A DNA stretch of 64,000 nucleotides from JABDJL01 sp963664065 (GTDB lineage Bacteria; Pseudomonadota; Gammaproteobacteria; Xanthomonadales; SZUA-36), in contig OY760942.1 of assembly GCA_963664065.1 (NCBI GenBank), positions 2,046,001-2,110,000 of the forward strand. The letters are read 5' to 3'. The position numbers and the translations under genes were made by a program. Of this stretch, positions 8,990 to 18,168 are shown one piece after another. The stretch's first letter is position 1; the number at the start of each line of letters is the position of its first letter. Under the pieces are notes generated by a model that was given only the letters and a program-made list of their open reading frames with translations, made no database searches and was not told the DNA's origin.

Positions 8990-9571
8990 GTGAGTGAAAC
9001 TAAGGTCGATCAACTACTGGTGGAACGGGTACAGAAGGGCGATAAAGCTGCCTTCGACCTATTGATCCATAAGTACCAGCACCGGATTGTCAGCCTGATT
9101 TCCCGATATGTTTCTGACCCAAGTGAAGCACTCGACGTGGCCCAGGAAGCGTTCATCAAGGCCTACCGGGCGATTGGCAATTTCCGGGGCGACAGTGCGT
9201 TTTATACCTGGCTGTACCGCATTGCCATCAACACGGCCAAGAACTGGCTGGTTGCTCGCAAGCGCCGTCCACCGGCCAGCGATATCGATGCCGCTGATGC
9301 AGAACAGTACGACATGGAAAGCCGCCTGAAAGACCGGAGCACACCAGAAAGCGAGTTACTGCGGGAAGAAATAGAGAAAACCGTTTACGACACCATCGCG
9401 AATTTGCCGGAAGACTTACGCACGGCAATCATATTGCGCGAGATGGAAGGAATGAGTTACGAGGAGATTGCGACCACCATGGAGTGCCCGATCGGCACTG
9501 TCCGGTCAAGAATTTTTCGTGCACGAGAAGCAATTGATGAGAAACTAAAACCCCTGGTTGGTGGTCAATAA
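8990..9571 (+). CDS. rpoE: RNA polymerase sigma factor RpoE (AlgU), envelope-stress ECF sigma
   Basis: This group IV sigma factor directs the response to misfolded outer-membrane proteins. Region 2 shows KGDKAAFDLLIHKYQHRI and EAFIKAYRAI...RGDSAFYTWLYRIAINTAKN. Region 4 shows LPEDLRTAIILREMEGMSYEEIA with GTVRSRIFRAREAI. I prefer the GTG at 8990 because it gives MSETKVDQLLVERVQ, which lines up with the E. coli N-terminus MSEQLTDQVLVERVQ and gives a 193-residue protein. An ATG at 8885 would add 35 unrelated residues. A weak purine-rich site (AAAGGCGG) lies about 12 bases before the GTG. The gene heads rpoE-rseA-rseB-rseC-degQ. Confidence 0.95.
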   Translation: MSETKVDQLLVERVQKGDKAAFDLLIHKYQHRIVSLISRYVSDPSEALDVAQEAFIKAYRAIGNFRGDSAFYTWLYRIAINTAKNWLVARKRRPPASDIDAADAEQYDMESRLKDRSTPESELLREEIEKTVYDTIANLPEDLRTAIILREMEGMSYEEIATTMECPIGTVRSRIFRAREAIDEKLKPLVGGQ

Positions 9572-9641
9572 AACCGGGACATTGCATCCCCACGATTTTG
9601 GGGCAGTAGAAAAACTAAATTTATAAGGCACAAATTAGGTC

Positions 9642-10274
9642 ATGAATAAAGAGACTCTGGAACATATTTCCAGCCTCATGGATGGTGAATTATCCCGGGA
9701 AACAGGGTTGTTTCTCACGCGTCGGCTTACTGCTGACCAGGAACTCAGTGGAACCTGGGAGCGATATCATTTGATTCGCGATTGTATTCGTCAACCAGGC
9801 ACAGGTAGACCTGTTGTGGACCTTTCTCAGCGAATGAAAGACGCCTTGTCTGAAGACGCCGCAGGACCGAAGCACTCCTGGTCATCAAACCGATGGTTGA
9901 AGCCGGTATCCGGATTCGCGATAGCGGCATCTGTCGCGTTAATGGCTATTGTGGCCATCGGGCCGGGGCAATCGCCACCCGATACTGATTTAGCATCAAC
10001 TGCCGCAATCCAGCAATTTACCAGCCCCAATGTTTTGCCAGCAACGCCCAATACACAGGCTGCCAGTTTTTCGCTGCCGTCACAGCGCAGGGACACAAGG
10101 TTAAACTCGTATCTTTTAAGGCATAACCAGGCCAGCGTTTCAATTATTTCACAAGGATTTCTGGGTTTTGTTCCGATTGTTTCATCCGCGGAGACTGATG
10201 AGGCCCAGGGTGAAGAGCCCGGAGTTGAAGAGGGCGCCGAGGTACTGGATTCTGCGGAAACCGATGCACCTTGA
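9642..10274 (+). CDS. rseA: Anti-sigma-E factor RseA (MucA)
   Basis: RseA is the inner-membrane anti-sigma factor that holds sigma-E until DegS and RseP cleave it. The N-terminal cytoplasmic domain shows the family signature ISSLMDGELSRE, followed by LSGTWERYHLIRDCIR (about residues 36-51). A single membrane segment lies at about residues 87-107 (VSGFAIAASVALMAIVAIG). The periplasmic part, rich in Ser, Gln and acidic residues, would bind RseB. At 210 residues it is close to E. coli RseA (216). The 70-base gap after rpoE has no other gene. The C-terminal tail after FLGFVPIVSSAE is unusually acidic. Confidence 0.92.
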   Translation: MNKETLEHISSLMDGELSRETGLFLTRRLTADQELSGTWERYHLIRDCIRQPGTGRPVVDLSQRMKDALSEDAAGPKHSWSSNRWLKPVSGFAIAASVALMAIVAIGPGQSPPDTDLASTAAIQQFTSPNVLPATPNTQAASFSLPSQRRDTRLNSYLLRHNQASVSIISQGFLGFVPIVSSAETDEAQGEEPGVEEGAEVLDSAETDAP

Positions 10275-10325
10275 ACGCAACGATCTGGCAAGTGTTAACA
10301 GGCCCCTGACAGAGGTCTTGAATCC

Positions 10326-11309
10326 TTGACTCACTCCTTACGCCAATTCTCTTCCGTACTGATGCTGATGTCAGTCAGCGTATCGGCGATCGCCGGAACC
10401 CAGGTTGAAGCCAGTGAGTGGCTGGAACGCATGGCATCTGCGATGAACAAAATGAGTTACCAGGGCACTTTTGTTTACTCGCATGGAACATCACTGGAAA
10501 CGATGCGTATAACCCACGTGGTCGATGAAGACGGTACCCGCGAGCGCCTTTATTCCATTAACGGTCCTCAGCGTGAAGTCATTCGCGACAAAGATGGTGT
10601 TCGCTGCGTGCTCGGCGATGACAAGGCGATCATGGAAGACCGGGTTGTTACCGGCGCCATCTTTCCTGAAATTCCAGCGGATATTCTCGGCGGCGAAAAC
10701 GGACTGTACACGTTCAAAAAAGGTGGCATATCTCGGGTGGCCGGTGAATTGGCGCAAAAAGTTTCCATTACACCTGTAGATGAATTTCGTTATGGCTATG
10801 AATTCTGGCTGGAACAATTTTCCGGATTGCTGTTGAAGTGGGTGCTTTACGACAGCGAACACAAGCCTATTGCAAACCTGATGTTTACCGATCTCAACCT
10901 CGGCAGCGATATCCGGCTCGAAGAGTTGGTATCGACCACACCATCCGACGAATTTACCAGGCTGGAAACCGGCATGCCGGACAGCAGCTTGCTGAGCAGT
11001 AATCAACCGAAATGGAAACCATCCAAGCTTCCACCGGGATTCAAACTGGCCACGAACAGTGTGCAGGAAAAGGAAGGTGAAAACGTTTTTGAACACCAGG
11101 TTTACAGCGATGGTCTGGCAACGGTATCGGTATACATAGAAAACCGGCAACCGGGTAAAGAAGTGGTTCAGGGTGTCAGCAAACTCGGTACAGCTAACGC
11201 TTTTTCGCGCAACATAGGGTCGAAACAGGTCACCGTGATTGGCGAGGTGCCAACGGTAACCGTCCAGTCGATCGGCAAAGCCGTCAAGGCACCTGCGAAA
11301 GACCGGTAA
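10326..11309 (+). CDS. rseB: Sigma-E regulatory protein RseB (MucB)
   Basis: RseB is the periplasmic protein that shields RseA from DegS and senses lipopolysaccharide intermediates. The product starts at TTG, the only start-type codon in the short open stretch upstream that preserves a full signal peptide (hydrophobic core VLMLMSVSVSAIAG). The N-terminal MucB/RseB domain is typical, with ASEWLERMASAMNKMSYQGTF, YSHGTSLETMRITH and YGYEFWLEQFSGLLLKW. The C-terminal domain carries KLPPGFKLATN and HQVYSDGLATVSVYIE. At 327 residues it is slightly longer than E. coli RseB (318). It sits 51 bases after rseA in the stress operon. Confidence 0.93.
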   Translation: MTHSLRQFSSVLMLMSVSVSAIAGTQVEASEWLERMASAMNKMSYQGTFVYSHGTSLETMRITHVVDEDGTRERLYSINGPQREVIRDKDGVRCVLGDDKAIMEDRVVTGAIFPEIPADILGGENGLYTFKKGGISRVAGELAQKVSITPVDEFRYGYEFWLEQFSGLLLKWVLYDSEHKPIANLMFTDLNLGSDIRLEELVSTTPSDEFTRLETGMPDSSLLSSNQPKWKPSKLPPGFKLATNSVQEKEGENVFEHQVYSDGLATVSVYIENRQPGKEVVQGVSKLGTANAFSRNIGSKQVTVIGEVPTVTVQSIGKAVKAPAKDR

Positions 11310-11329
11310 TTTTCGAACAGCATTCCGTT

Positions 11330-11803
11330 TTGATCGAACAACAGGCAAGAGTTATACAAGCTGAGGGAGCTTATGTACGTGTGCGAATCGGCGGACAAAC
11401 CGGTTGCATTGCATGCGATGAAGGCAAAGGCTGCGGTGCCGGCCTGTTCGGTAAACTTCTGAACCGAAAGCCGGTCGAGCTGACCTTGCAAAACAGGATC
11501 AATGCACAAGCGGGTCAACCGGTTCAGCTGGGGCTGGCCGAAACTCTCTTTATAAAATTGGTATTTCGCCTGTATGCTTGGCCGTTGTTTGCCGGTCTTA
11601 TAGGGGCAATAGCCGGACTCAAGTTGGCCGAGAATGCAAATGTAAGCCTGGGAGCTCAGGACCTCGCAACACTGGCCGGTGCATTATTGGCCGCATCAGC
11701 AGTCTTGATTTTTTGGAGCAAGAGCGCCAAACCAGATATTGAATCCAGTGATATTCAACTACTGGAAACACCGGTCGCAGCCAATCGCTGCAACGCCGGA
11801 TAA
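11330..11803 (+). CDS. rseC: RseC/MucC family inner-membrane protein
   Basis: This is an RseC-type protein, a positive modulator of sigma-E that in other bacteria also takes part in reducing SoxR. It has an N-terminal cysteine cluster GCIACDEGKGCGAG (about residues 24-37), as in RseC. Two membrane segments follow at about residues 80-100 and 114-130, as does the typical PVQLGLAETLFIK. The start is TTG, giving MIEQQARVI, which matches the family N-terminus. It lies 20 bases after rseB. The role is taken from family and position. Confidence 0.88.
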   Translation: MIEQQARVIQAEGAYVRVRIGGQTGCIACDEGKGCGAGLFGKLLNRKPVELTLQNRINAQAGQPVQLGLAETLFIKLVFRLYAWPLFAGLIGAIAGLKLAENANVSLGAQDLATLAGALLAASAVLIFWSKSAKPDIESSDIQLLETPVAANRCNAG

Positions 11804-11838
11804 ACAACAACCGATTTGAAGCGAATTTGAGGTGTAGT

Positions 11839-13263
11839 GTGAGAAAAGCGTTGCCAGTATGGATTTTGATCATGGTTACCGGGGTATTTCAACCGGCTTA
11901 CGCACTAGTTGAAGGTCTGCCGGATTTCACCGGCCTGATGGATACTGCCGGTCCGGCGGTAGTGAATATTCGTGTCACCCAGTTCGGCAAAAGAGCACGA
12001 CGTAACGCTCCTACGCAAGAAGAACAACCGCAGAATCCGGAAGTTCCTGATTTTTTCCGGCGGTTTTTCGATGTGCCGGAGAATCCCAATTTCGGACGGC
12101 CTGACCGATCCGGAGCGGGTTCCGGTTTCATCTATGACGCAGATGGCTACATTATTACCAATCATCACGTCATTGAAGATGCCGACCAGATTATTGTTCG
12201 CCTCGCAGACCGTCGCGAGTACGAGGCTGAACTGATTGGCTCCGATGCCGCCAGTGATATCGCCCTGATCAAGATTAATGCAGAAAATTTACCGGTGCTT
12301 GACTTTGGTGATTCAGAATCATTGCGCCCCGGCGAGTGGGTGGCAGCCATTGGTTCACCGTTTAATTTCGAGCAAAGCATTACAGCCGGAATCGTTTCTG
12401 CAAAAGGCCGCAGCAATGGTGCACAACAGTACGTTCCGTTTATTCAGACTGATGTCGCCATAAATCGGGGAAATTCCGGTGGGCCGCTGCTGAACATGCA
12501 GGGCAAGGTGGTAGGAATAAATTCCTGGATACTCAGTTCAAGTGGTGGCTACATAGGGCTTTCATTTTCGATTCCAATCGAGGTGGCTGCCAGCACGGTC
12601 CAGCAATTACGTGAAACCGGCCAGGTTTCGCGCGGACTGCTGGGTGTCATAGTGGGTGCGGTTACCCGGGACCTGGCAGAGGCCATGAATCTGGATCGTC
12701 CGGTCGGCGCACTGGTGAATGATACTACCAACAACGGATCAGCAGACCGGGCAGGTATCGTGCCAGGTGACATCATTCTCGAATTTGATGGTGATGCAAT
12801 CGAGACCTGGAATGATCTGCCACCTCTTGTAGGATCAAACCCGCCTGGTACCGAGGCGATTGTGCTGGTAAGCAGAAATGGCGATGAAATTACTTTCGAC
12901 GTGGTGCTCGACGAGCTGCCTTCCAGGGATGGCGACGGGCAGGCCAGTACCGGCAGAATTCAGGATGCCAGTAACGTGCTGGGCCTGGCGGTGGCAGGAC
13001 TCGATCCACAACAACGACGTGAGCTGGGTGAGCGCTCCGGTGGTGTGATTATCACCGATGTGGAAAGTGATGCCGCCTGGCGCGCAGGCTTACGTCCGGG
13101 TGACGTATTGCTGTCGGTTAACAGTCAACGGGTTTCAGACATCGATGATTTTCAGTCAATCGTCGAGGGTTTGCAGGCAAGTCGATCCGTGGCGCTTCGG
13201 GTATGGCGAAATGGCACCTCCAGTTTCATAGCCTACAGGCCACGGGGTGCCGAACAGGATTAA
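11839..13263 (+). CDS. degQ: Periplasmic serine endoprotease DegQ/MucD (HtrA family)
   Basis: This periplasmic quality-control protease and chaperone degrades misfolded envelope proteins. A signal peptide is followed by a trypsin-like domain with catalytic His in ITNHHVIEDAD, Asp in SDAASDIALIKI and Ser in NRGNSGGPLLN. Two PDZ domains follow (GVIVGAVTRDLAEAM... and GLAVAGLDPQQRREL...). I prefer GTG at 11839 (MRKALPVWILIMVTG, 474 residues) because a GAGG site lies 6 bases upstream. A TTG at 11827 would add only four residues. It is the last gene of the sigma-E operon, as mucD is in Pseudomonas. Confidence 0.93.
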   Translation: MRKALPVWILIMVTGVFQPAYALVEGLPDFTGLMDTAGPAVVNIRVTQFGKRARRNAPTQEEQPQNPEVPDFFRRFFDVPENPNFGRPDRSGAGSGFIYDADGYIITNHHVIEDADQIIVRLADRREYEAELIGSDAASDIALIKINAENLPVLDFGDSESLRPGEWVAAIGSPFNFEQSITAGIVSAKGRSNGAQQYVPFIQTDVAINRGNSGGPLLNMQGKVVGINSWILSSSGGYIGLSFSIPIEVAASTVQQLRETGQVSRGLLGVIVGAVTRDLAEAMNLDRPVGALVNDTTNNGSADRAGIVPGDIILEFDGDAIETWNDLPPLVGSNPPGTEAIVLVSRNGDEITFDVVLDELPSRDGDGQASTGRIQDASNVLGLAVAGLDPQQRRELGERSGGVIITDVESDAAWRAGLRPGDVLLSVNSQRVSDIDDFQSIVEGLQASRSVALRVWRNGTSSFIAYRPRGAEQD

Positions 13264-13335
13264 GGTGCTGGCCTATATGGCATTCCGGCACCACGGCCGG
13301 ACCAGTTAAGCGATATAATCGGCTATCAAACATCG

Positions 13336-13366
13336 GGCCATCTACCCCTTGACGGGGCAGGTGGCC
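13336..13366 (+). terminator. Strong stem-loop between degQ and lepA
   Basis: GGCCATCTACCCC pairs with GGGGCAGGTGGCC around a 5-base loop, with one mismatch and one G-T pair in 13 positions. Only TTTA follows the stem, so it is a weak intrinsic terminator at best. It could end the sigma-E operon or act as a structured leader of lepA, since a TATAAT box stands just upstream at 13314-13319. Confidence 0.5.
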
Positions 13367-13388
13367 TTTACGTGAACCCGGGTAAATA

Positions 13389-15188
13389 GTGGATCAAAGT
13401 CATACAAGGAATTTCTCGATAATTGCGCACGTGGATCATGGAAAATCCACGATGGCGGACCGGTTTATCCAGATTTGCGGGGGCTTGACCGATCGTGAGA
13501 TGTCGAATCAGGTGCTGGACACTATGGATCTGGAGCGCGAACGAGGGATTACGATCAAAGCCCAAAGTGTTTCCCTGCACTACACTGCAGTTGACGGTGA
13601 AACCTACCTGCTGAATTTTATTGATACCCCCGGCCATGTTGATTTTTCATACGAAGTTTCACGCTCTCTGGCGGCCTGTGAAGGCGCCCTGCTGGTGGTG
13701 GATGCGGCGCAGGGTGTTGAGGCACAAAGTGTGGCCAACTGCTATACCGCTATCGAGTTGGGACTTGAAGTCCTGCCGGTGCTGAACAAGATTGATTTGC
13801 CTTCCGCCGAACCGGAAAAGGTCAAAACAGAAATCGAGGACATCATCGGTATTGAAGCCTCGAATGCCTTGTCGGTCAGCGCAAAAACCGGCGATGGCGT
13901 GCAGGATGTGCTCGAGCATCTGGTGCAGGGAATTCCGGCGCCAAACGGTGATCCGGATGCGTCTTTAACAGCCCTGATCATCGATTCCTGGTTTGATAAT
14001 TACCTTGGGATCGTGTCGCTGATTCGCGTGGTGGATGGCAGTGTCAGCAAACGTGAAAAGATCAAGCTGATGGAGCTTGGCACTCAACACCAGGTTGAAC
14101 AGCTGGGTGTGTTCACGCCCAAACGGGAGACCCGGGATACGCTACTGACGGGCGAGGTGGGATTCCTGGTAGCAGGAATCAAAGAGGTACACGGTGCGCC
14201 GGTGGGTGAAACCATTACTTCTGCTCATAATCCCGCCGAAGCTCCGTTGCCCGGTTTTGAAACCATGCAGCCACGCGTTTTTGCGGGACTATTCCCAACC
14301 GATGCCGAAGATTACCCGGACCTGCGCGATGCCCTGGACAAATTGCAGCTGAACGATGCGGCCTTGCAGTTTGAGCCCGAAACATCAGAGGCGCTCGGTT
14401 TTGGCTTTCGTTGCGGTTTCCTCGGCCTGCTGCACATGGAAATTGTGCAGGAGCGGCTTGAACGTGAATACTTTGTTGACCTGGTCACGACTTCACCAAC
14501 GGTAATATTCGAAGTGCTGCTCAATAGCGGTGAGGTGCTGAACCTGGACAATCCGGCCAGTCTTCCAGAGGCGAACAAGATCACCGAGATTCGTGAGCCA
14601 ATCATTGATGCCAGTATCCTGGTTCCACAGGAATATGTGGGTCCGGTGATTGGACTATGTGAAGAAAAGCGTGGGCGCCAGAAAGGCCTGCAGTACCTGG
14701 GTGGGCAGGTCTCGATCAATTACGAGATACCGTTGTCTGAAGTGGTGCTGGATTTTTTCGACCGCCTGAAATCGGTCAGCCGGGGTTATGCTTCTTTCGA
14801 TTATCAATTCAATCGCTTTGAACCCGGCCCGTTTGTGCGAGTCGATGTATTGATTAACGGTGAACGGGTTGATGCATTGTCTGCAATCGTGCATCGTGAC
14901 CATGCTCAACGGCGTGGACATGATCTCGCGGTGCGTATGAAAGAACTGATTCCGAGGCAGATGTTCGATATCGCGATACAATCCGCCATCGGTTCACAGG
15001 TTATTTCAAGAACAACGGTTAAAGCGCTAAGGAAAAACGTCACGGCCAAGTGCTACGGCGGTGACGTGACGCGTAAACGCAAATTGCTGGAGAAGCAGAA
15101 AAAGGGTAAAAGACGTATGAAGCAGGTCGGGCGCGTAGAGATTCCTCAGGAAGCTTTCCTGGCGGTGCTCCGGCAGGATAAAAAATAA
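13389..15188 (+). CDS. lepA: Elongation factor 4 (LepA), ribosomal back-translocase GTPase
   Basis: LepA is an EF-G-like GTPase that acts on stalled or mistranslocated ribosomes. The 599-residue protein is full length. It shows G1 AHVDHGKST (about 13-21), the [10 protein letters not shown] switch [20 protein letters not shown] and SAKTGDGV. The C-terminal LepA-specific domain includes [23 protein letters not shown], the signature of this family. The start is GTG. lepA follows degQ and precedes lepB, as in Pseudomonas and E. coli relatives. Confidence 0.97.
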   Translation: MDQSHTRNFSIIAHVDHGKSTMADRFIQICGGLTDREMSNQVLDTMDLERERGITIKAQSVSLHYTAVDGETYLLNFIDTPGHVDFSYEVSRSLAACEGALLVVDAAQGVEAQSVANCYTAIELGLEVLPVLNKIDLPSAEPEKVKTEIEDIIGIEASNALSVSAKTGDGVQDVLEHLVQGIPAPNGDPDASLTALIIDSWFDNYLGIVSLIRVVDGSVSKREKIKLMELGTQHQVEQLGVFTPKRETRDTLLTGEVGFLVAGIKEVHGAPVGETITSAHNPAEAPLPGFETMQPRVFAGLFPTDAEDYPDLRDALDKLQLNDAALQFEPETSEALGFGFRCGFLGLLHMEIVQERLEREYFVDLVTTSPTVIFEVLLNSGEVLNLDNPASLPEANKITEIREPIIDASILVPQEYVGPVIGLCEEKRGRQKGLQYLGGQVSINYEIPLSEVVLDFFDRLKSVSRGYASFDYQFNRFEPGPFVRVDVLINGERVDALSAIVHRDHAQRRGHDLAVRMKELIPRQMFDIAIQSAIGSQVISRTTVKALRKNVTAKCYGGDVTRKRKLLEKQKKGKRRMKQVGRVEIPQEAFLAVLRQDKK

Positions 15189-15215
15189 ATCCGGACAGAT
15201 AACAGGAAATAATCA

Positions 15216-15260
15216 ATGAATAACACGCCAATATCACCTCGAAGGAGCACTCTTCGATGA
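15216..15260 (+). CDS. Possible 14-residue leader peptide overlapping lepB
   Basis: An ATG at 15216, with AGGA eight bases upstream, opens a 14-codon frame (MNNTPISPRRSTLR). Its TGA overlaps the lepB ATG as ATGA. The lepB ribosome-binding site GAAGGAG lies inside this small frame. It may couple lepB translation to the leader, or be chance. No homology can be claimed at this size. Confidence 0.3.
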   Translation: MNNTPISPRRSTLR

Positions 15261-16057
15261 ATCTGGATTTTGCATTTGTTCTGGTCTTACTGACCGGTCT
15301 GTCAGGTGTCATCTGGTTGATCGATAGCCTGCTTTTCCGGCAACGGCGCAAAGACAAAGCGGCACAGCTTGGGCCTGAACCTGCCAGGGAACCCATTGCC
15401 GTGGAATATGCCCGGTCATTGTTTCCGGTGCTCCTGTTGGTGCTGGTGTTCCGCTCATTCCTGTTTGAACCATTCAAAATCCCTTCCGGTTCAATGATTC
15501 CAACCTTGCTGATCGGTGATTTTATTGTTGTCAACAAGTTTGCCTACGGGCTGAGAATGCCCGTGATGAACAACAAAGTGATATCTTATGGTGATCCGAA
15601 ACGGGGTGATGTCGCGGTGTTCCGCTACCCGGTCGATCCCAGCATCAATTTCATTAAACGGGTGGTAGGCTTGCCCGGCGATTCGATTTCGTATCGCAAC
15701 AAAGAGTTATTCCTCAATGGTGAAAAGGTCAGAAATGAAGACCTTGGCCAATTTAGAACAACCCAGGTGAAGTGCTCAACTCCGCGCAAGGATGCGGTGC
15801 TTGAATTCGAAGATCTCGGTACTGATGGTCATGAACTTTTACTGCACGAAAGTGCCCGCAGCCGCAATGGCCAATGGGTGGTACCCGAAGGCCATTATTT
15901 CATGATGGGTGATAATCGTGACCGGAGTAATGACAGCCGTGCATGGGGCTTTGTCTCGGAAGAAAACCTGGTTGGCCGGGCGGTAGGTATTTGGCTAAAC
16001 TTTGACTTTGAAAAGGCTTGTGCCGACTGGTCACGGGTGGGTGATGGAATCCGTTAA
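15257..16057 (+). CDS. lepB: Signal peptidase I
   Basis: This inner-membrane protease removes signal peptides from exported proteins. The 266-residue protein has an N-terminal membrane segment (about 3-22) and a second one near residues 52-68. The catalytic Ser lies in PSGSMIPTLLIGD (about 76-88) and the catalytic Lys in INFIKRVVGLPGD (about 132-144). It also carries the family box GDNRDRSNDSR (about 220-230). The ATG at 15257 has a good site, GAAGGAG, ten bases upstream. It follows lepA by 68 bases, in the standard lepA-lepB order. Confidence 0.96.
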   Translation: MNLDFAFVLVLLTGLSGVIWLIDSLLFRQRRKDKAAQLGPEPAREPIAVEYARSLFPVLLLVLVFRSFLFEPFKIPSGSMIPTLLIGDFIVVNKFAYGLRMPVMNNKVISYGDPKRGDVAVFRYPVDPSINFIKRVVGLPGDSISYRNKELFLNGEKVRNEDLGQFRTTQVKCSTPRKDAVLEFEDLGTDGHELLLHESARSRNGQWVVPEGHYFMMGDNRDRSNDSRAWGFVSEENLVGRAVGIWLNFDFEKACADWSRVGDGIR

Positions 16058-16166
16058 GGAATAGCTGATTTATTCCGGGGCGCGAGTTGCGAGCTTTATG
16101 AATAGACCAGTGATTCCTAAATCAGGATATGATTGATGCAAATCTGATGAAAAGGGTGACAGGACT

Positions 16167-16535
16167 ATGATAATCCGTAAACAAAAGGGACTTACGCTAA
16201 TCGGTTTTCTTATCGTGTTGGTAATGGTGTTATTTTTTGCCTTCGTGGGAATGCGAGTTGGTCCGATTTATCTTGAATATTATTCAGTGGTCAGTGCGAT
16301 GGACGGCGTGGCCGCCGAGCGGGGGTCATCTCGGTTCACCCCATTTGATATCAAAAGGGAAATGCTTGACCGCCTGTATCTCAGTTATTCAGCAGAAAAT
16401 GTGAAAGAAAAACACATCCGGATTTTGCGGCGAAGTGGCGTTCAGCTAAGGGTGACTTACGAAGTCCGTAAACCAATGATGGGTAATCTCGACGTGGTTG
16501 TTTCTTTCGACAGGATGGTTCGCCTCGGTAACTGA
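16167..16535 (+). CDS. DUF4845 membrane protein
   Basis: This 122-residue protein belongs to the DUF4845 family, found between lepB and rnc in many gammaproteobacteria. A positively charged N-terminus (MIIRKQKG) leads into one membrane segment at about residues 8-30 with a pilin-like look (LTLIGFLIVLVMVLFFAFVG). A short extracytoplasmic domain follows. It has an AGGA site just upstream of the ATG. Its function is unknown; the type IV pilin-like N-terminus suggests membrane insertion, but no cleavage motif is clear. Confidence 0.8.
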   Translation: MIIRKQKGLTLIGFLIVLVMVLFFAFVGMRVGPIYLEYYSVVSAMDGVAAERGSSRFTPFDIKREMLDRLYLSYSAENVKEKHIRILRRSGVQLRVTYEVRKPMMGNLDVVVSFDRMVRLGN

Positions 16536-16552
16536 ATCCAGCTGGCTTCTAA

Positions 16553-17224
16553 ATGAGTGACCATATCCCCGGCATAGAGTACCGGTTTGAAAATGCCGCT
16601 TTGCTCGAAGCCGCACTGACACATCGTAGCCGCAGCAGTTCAAACAATGAGCGCCTGGAATTCCTGGGTGACAGTATTCTTAACTTCGTCGTGGCCAGCC
16701 GGCTGTATGAATTAATGCCTGATTGCAGCGAAGGTGATCTAAGCCGTTTGCGTTCACGCGTGGTGCGGGGGGAGACGTTGGCGGAGCTGGCATCCGATCT
16801 GAAGCTCGGTGACCACCTGCTACTCGGCGAAGGTGAATTGAAATCCGGCGGCTACCTCCGGCACTCAATCCTGGCCGATGCACTGGAAGCCGTTTTCGGC
16901 GCCATCTATCTCGACGGCGGCTTTGAAGCCTGCGAGGCTGTTATCCAGACCATCTGCGAACCAATTATCAGCAGTCTGCCCGATGCCGAAGACCTCAAAG
17001 ATTCCAAAACCCGCTTGCAGGAAATGATGCAGGCGAGGGCAAAGCCCTTGCCAGAATATGATCTTGTCCTTGAGGAAGGTGCTGAACACGCAAAGAAATT
17101 TACCATCAGGCTACGCCTGGCAGATTCTGGTATGGCGGTGGAGGCTACCGGCAGCAGTCGCCGAAAGGCCGAACAATCCGCGGCCGCGAAAATGCTTTCG
17201 CAACTGAACGACCATTCAAAGTGA
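16553..17224 (+). CDS. rnc: Ribonuclease III
   Basis: This double-strand-specific endoribonuclease processes rRNA precursors and structured mRNAs. The catalytic signature NERLEFLGDSILN lies at about residues 32-44, and the second metal cluster (DALEAVFGAIYLDGG) at about 108-122. The C-terminal double-stranded RNA binding domain (about 150-220) includes TRLQEMMQARAKPLPEYD and GSSRRKAEQSAAAKML. At 223 residues it is standard. The stop overlaps the era start (GTGA). Confidence 0.96.
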   Translation: MSDHIPGIEYRFENAALLEAALTHRSRSSSNNERLEFLGDSILNFVVASRLYELMPDCSEGDLSRLRSRVVRGETLAELASDLKLGDHLLLGEGELKSGGYLRHSILADALEAVFGAIYLDGGFEACEAVIQTICEPIISSLPDAEDLKDSKTRLQEMMQARAKPLPEYDLVLEEGAEHAKKFTIRLRLADSGMAVEATGSSRRKAEQSAAAKMLSQLNDHSK

Positions 17225-18132
17225 CGGAATCTGCCGGACATCCGGGCGATTTCCGTTTTGGCTACGTGGCATTGATTGGCCGTCCCAACGTCGGTAAATC
17301 TACCTTGTTAAACGCCATCCTCGGGCAAAAACTCAGCATAGTCACCGCCAAGCCGCAAACTACACGCCAGCGTATTACAGGTATCAAGACTACAGCCCAG
17401 GGCCAGGTGGTGTACCTGGACACGCCCGGTATACATAAATCTACCGGAAGGGCGCTGAACCGCTACATGAACCGTGTTGCAAAAGCGACGTTCCGGGACG
17501 TTGAAGTGGTGCTGTTTTTGATTGAAGCGGGCCGTTGGACTCAGCAGGATCGCAAAATCGCGAAATTACTAAGAGCGATAGAGCTGCCGGTGTTCCTGGT
17601 GGTCAACAAGATCGACACGCTGCCAGACCGCGAATCCCTGTTGGGGTTTTTATCTGAAACAGTACAGCCCGATCAATTTTCCGAAGTGCTGATGATCTCG
17701 GCCACCAGGGGCGATGGGGTTGGCGACCTTGAAGACCTGGTGATGAAAATCCTGCCGTTTTCCAGGCCCTTTTATGATGAAGACCAGATCACCGACCGCA
17801 GCGAACGCTTCCTGGCAGCCGAGATGATCCGCGAAGCGCTGACCGAGCGCCTGCACCAGGAATTGCCCTATGCGCTGACGGTAGAGATCGAAAGCTTCAA
17901 ACGCGAGGGAAGCCTGGTTCGCGTTGGCGCCATTATCTGGGTCGAACGCGAGAGCCAGAAACAGATCACCATCGGCAAGGGCGGCAACGTGCTCAAGCAG
18001 ATCGGCAGCCAGGCGAGACGGGCCATGGAGGAGTTGCTGGACAACAAGGTTTTTCTGCAGACCTTCGTGAAGGTCAGCAAGGATTGGTCCCGCAGTGAGA
18101 AAATGATCGAGAAATTTGGTTACGATGAGTGA
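17221..18132 (+). CDS. era: GTPase Era, 16S rRNA maturation factor
   Basis: Era is an essential GTPase that binds the 3' end of 16S rRNA during 30S assembly. It shows G1 GRPNVGKST (about 20-28), QTTRQRITGI, DTPGIHK (G3), NKIDTLPD (G4) and the SATRGDGV G5 region. The C-terminal KH domain contains ITIGKGGNVLKQIGSQAR. At 303 residues it is standard. The GTG start overlaps the rnc stop by four bases, giving the conserved rnc-era coupling. Confidence 0.97.
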   Translation: MTESAGHPGDFRFGYVALIGRPNVGKSTLLNAILGQKLSIVTAKPQTTRQRITGIKTTAQGQVVYLDTPGIHKSTGRALNRYMNRVAKATFRDVEVVLFLIEAGRWTQQDRKIAKLLRAIELPVFLVVNKIDTLPDRESLLGFLSETVQPDQFSEVLMISATRGDGVGDLEDLVMKILPFSRPFYDEDQITDRSERFLAAEMIREALTERLHQELPYALTVEIESFKREGSLVRVGAIIWVERESQKQITIGKGGNVLKQIGSQARRAMEELLDNKVFLQTFVKVSKDWSRSEKMIEKFGYDE

Positions 18133-18168
18133 ACTGGGAACTGTTCCCAATTCCCATATAATTACTCG

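Noticed and set aside
10491..11348. 285-codon minus-strand frame inside rseB
   Set aside because: It opposes a confidently identified gene and shows no motif; it reflects codon bias on the other strand.
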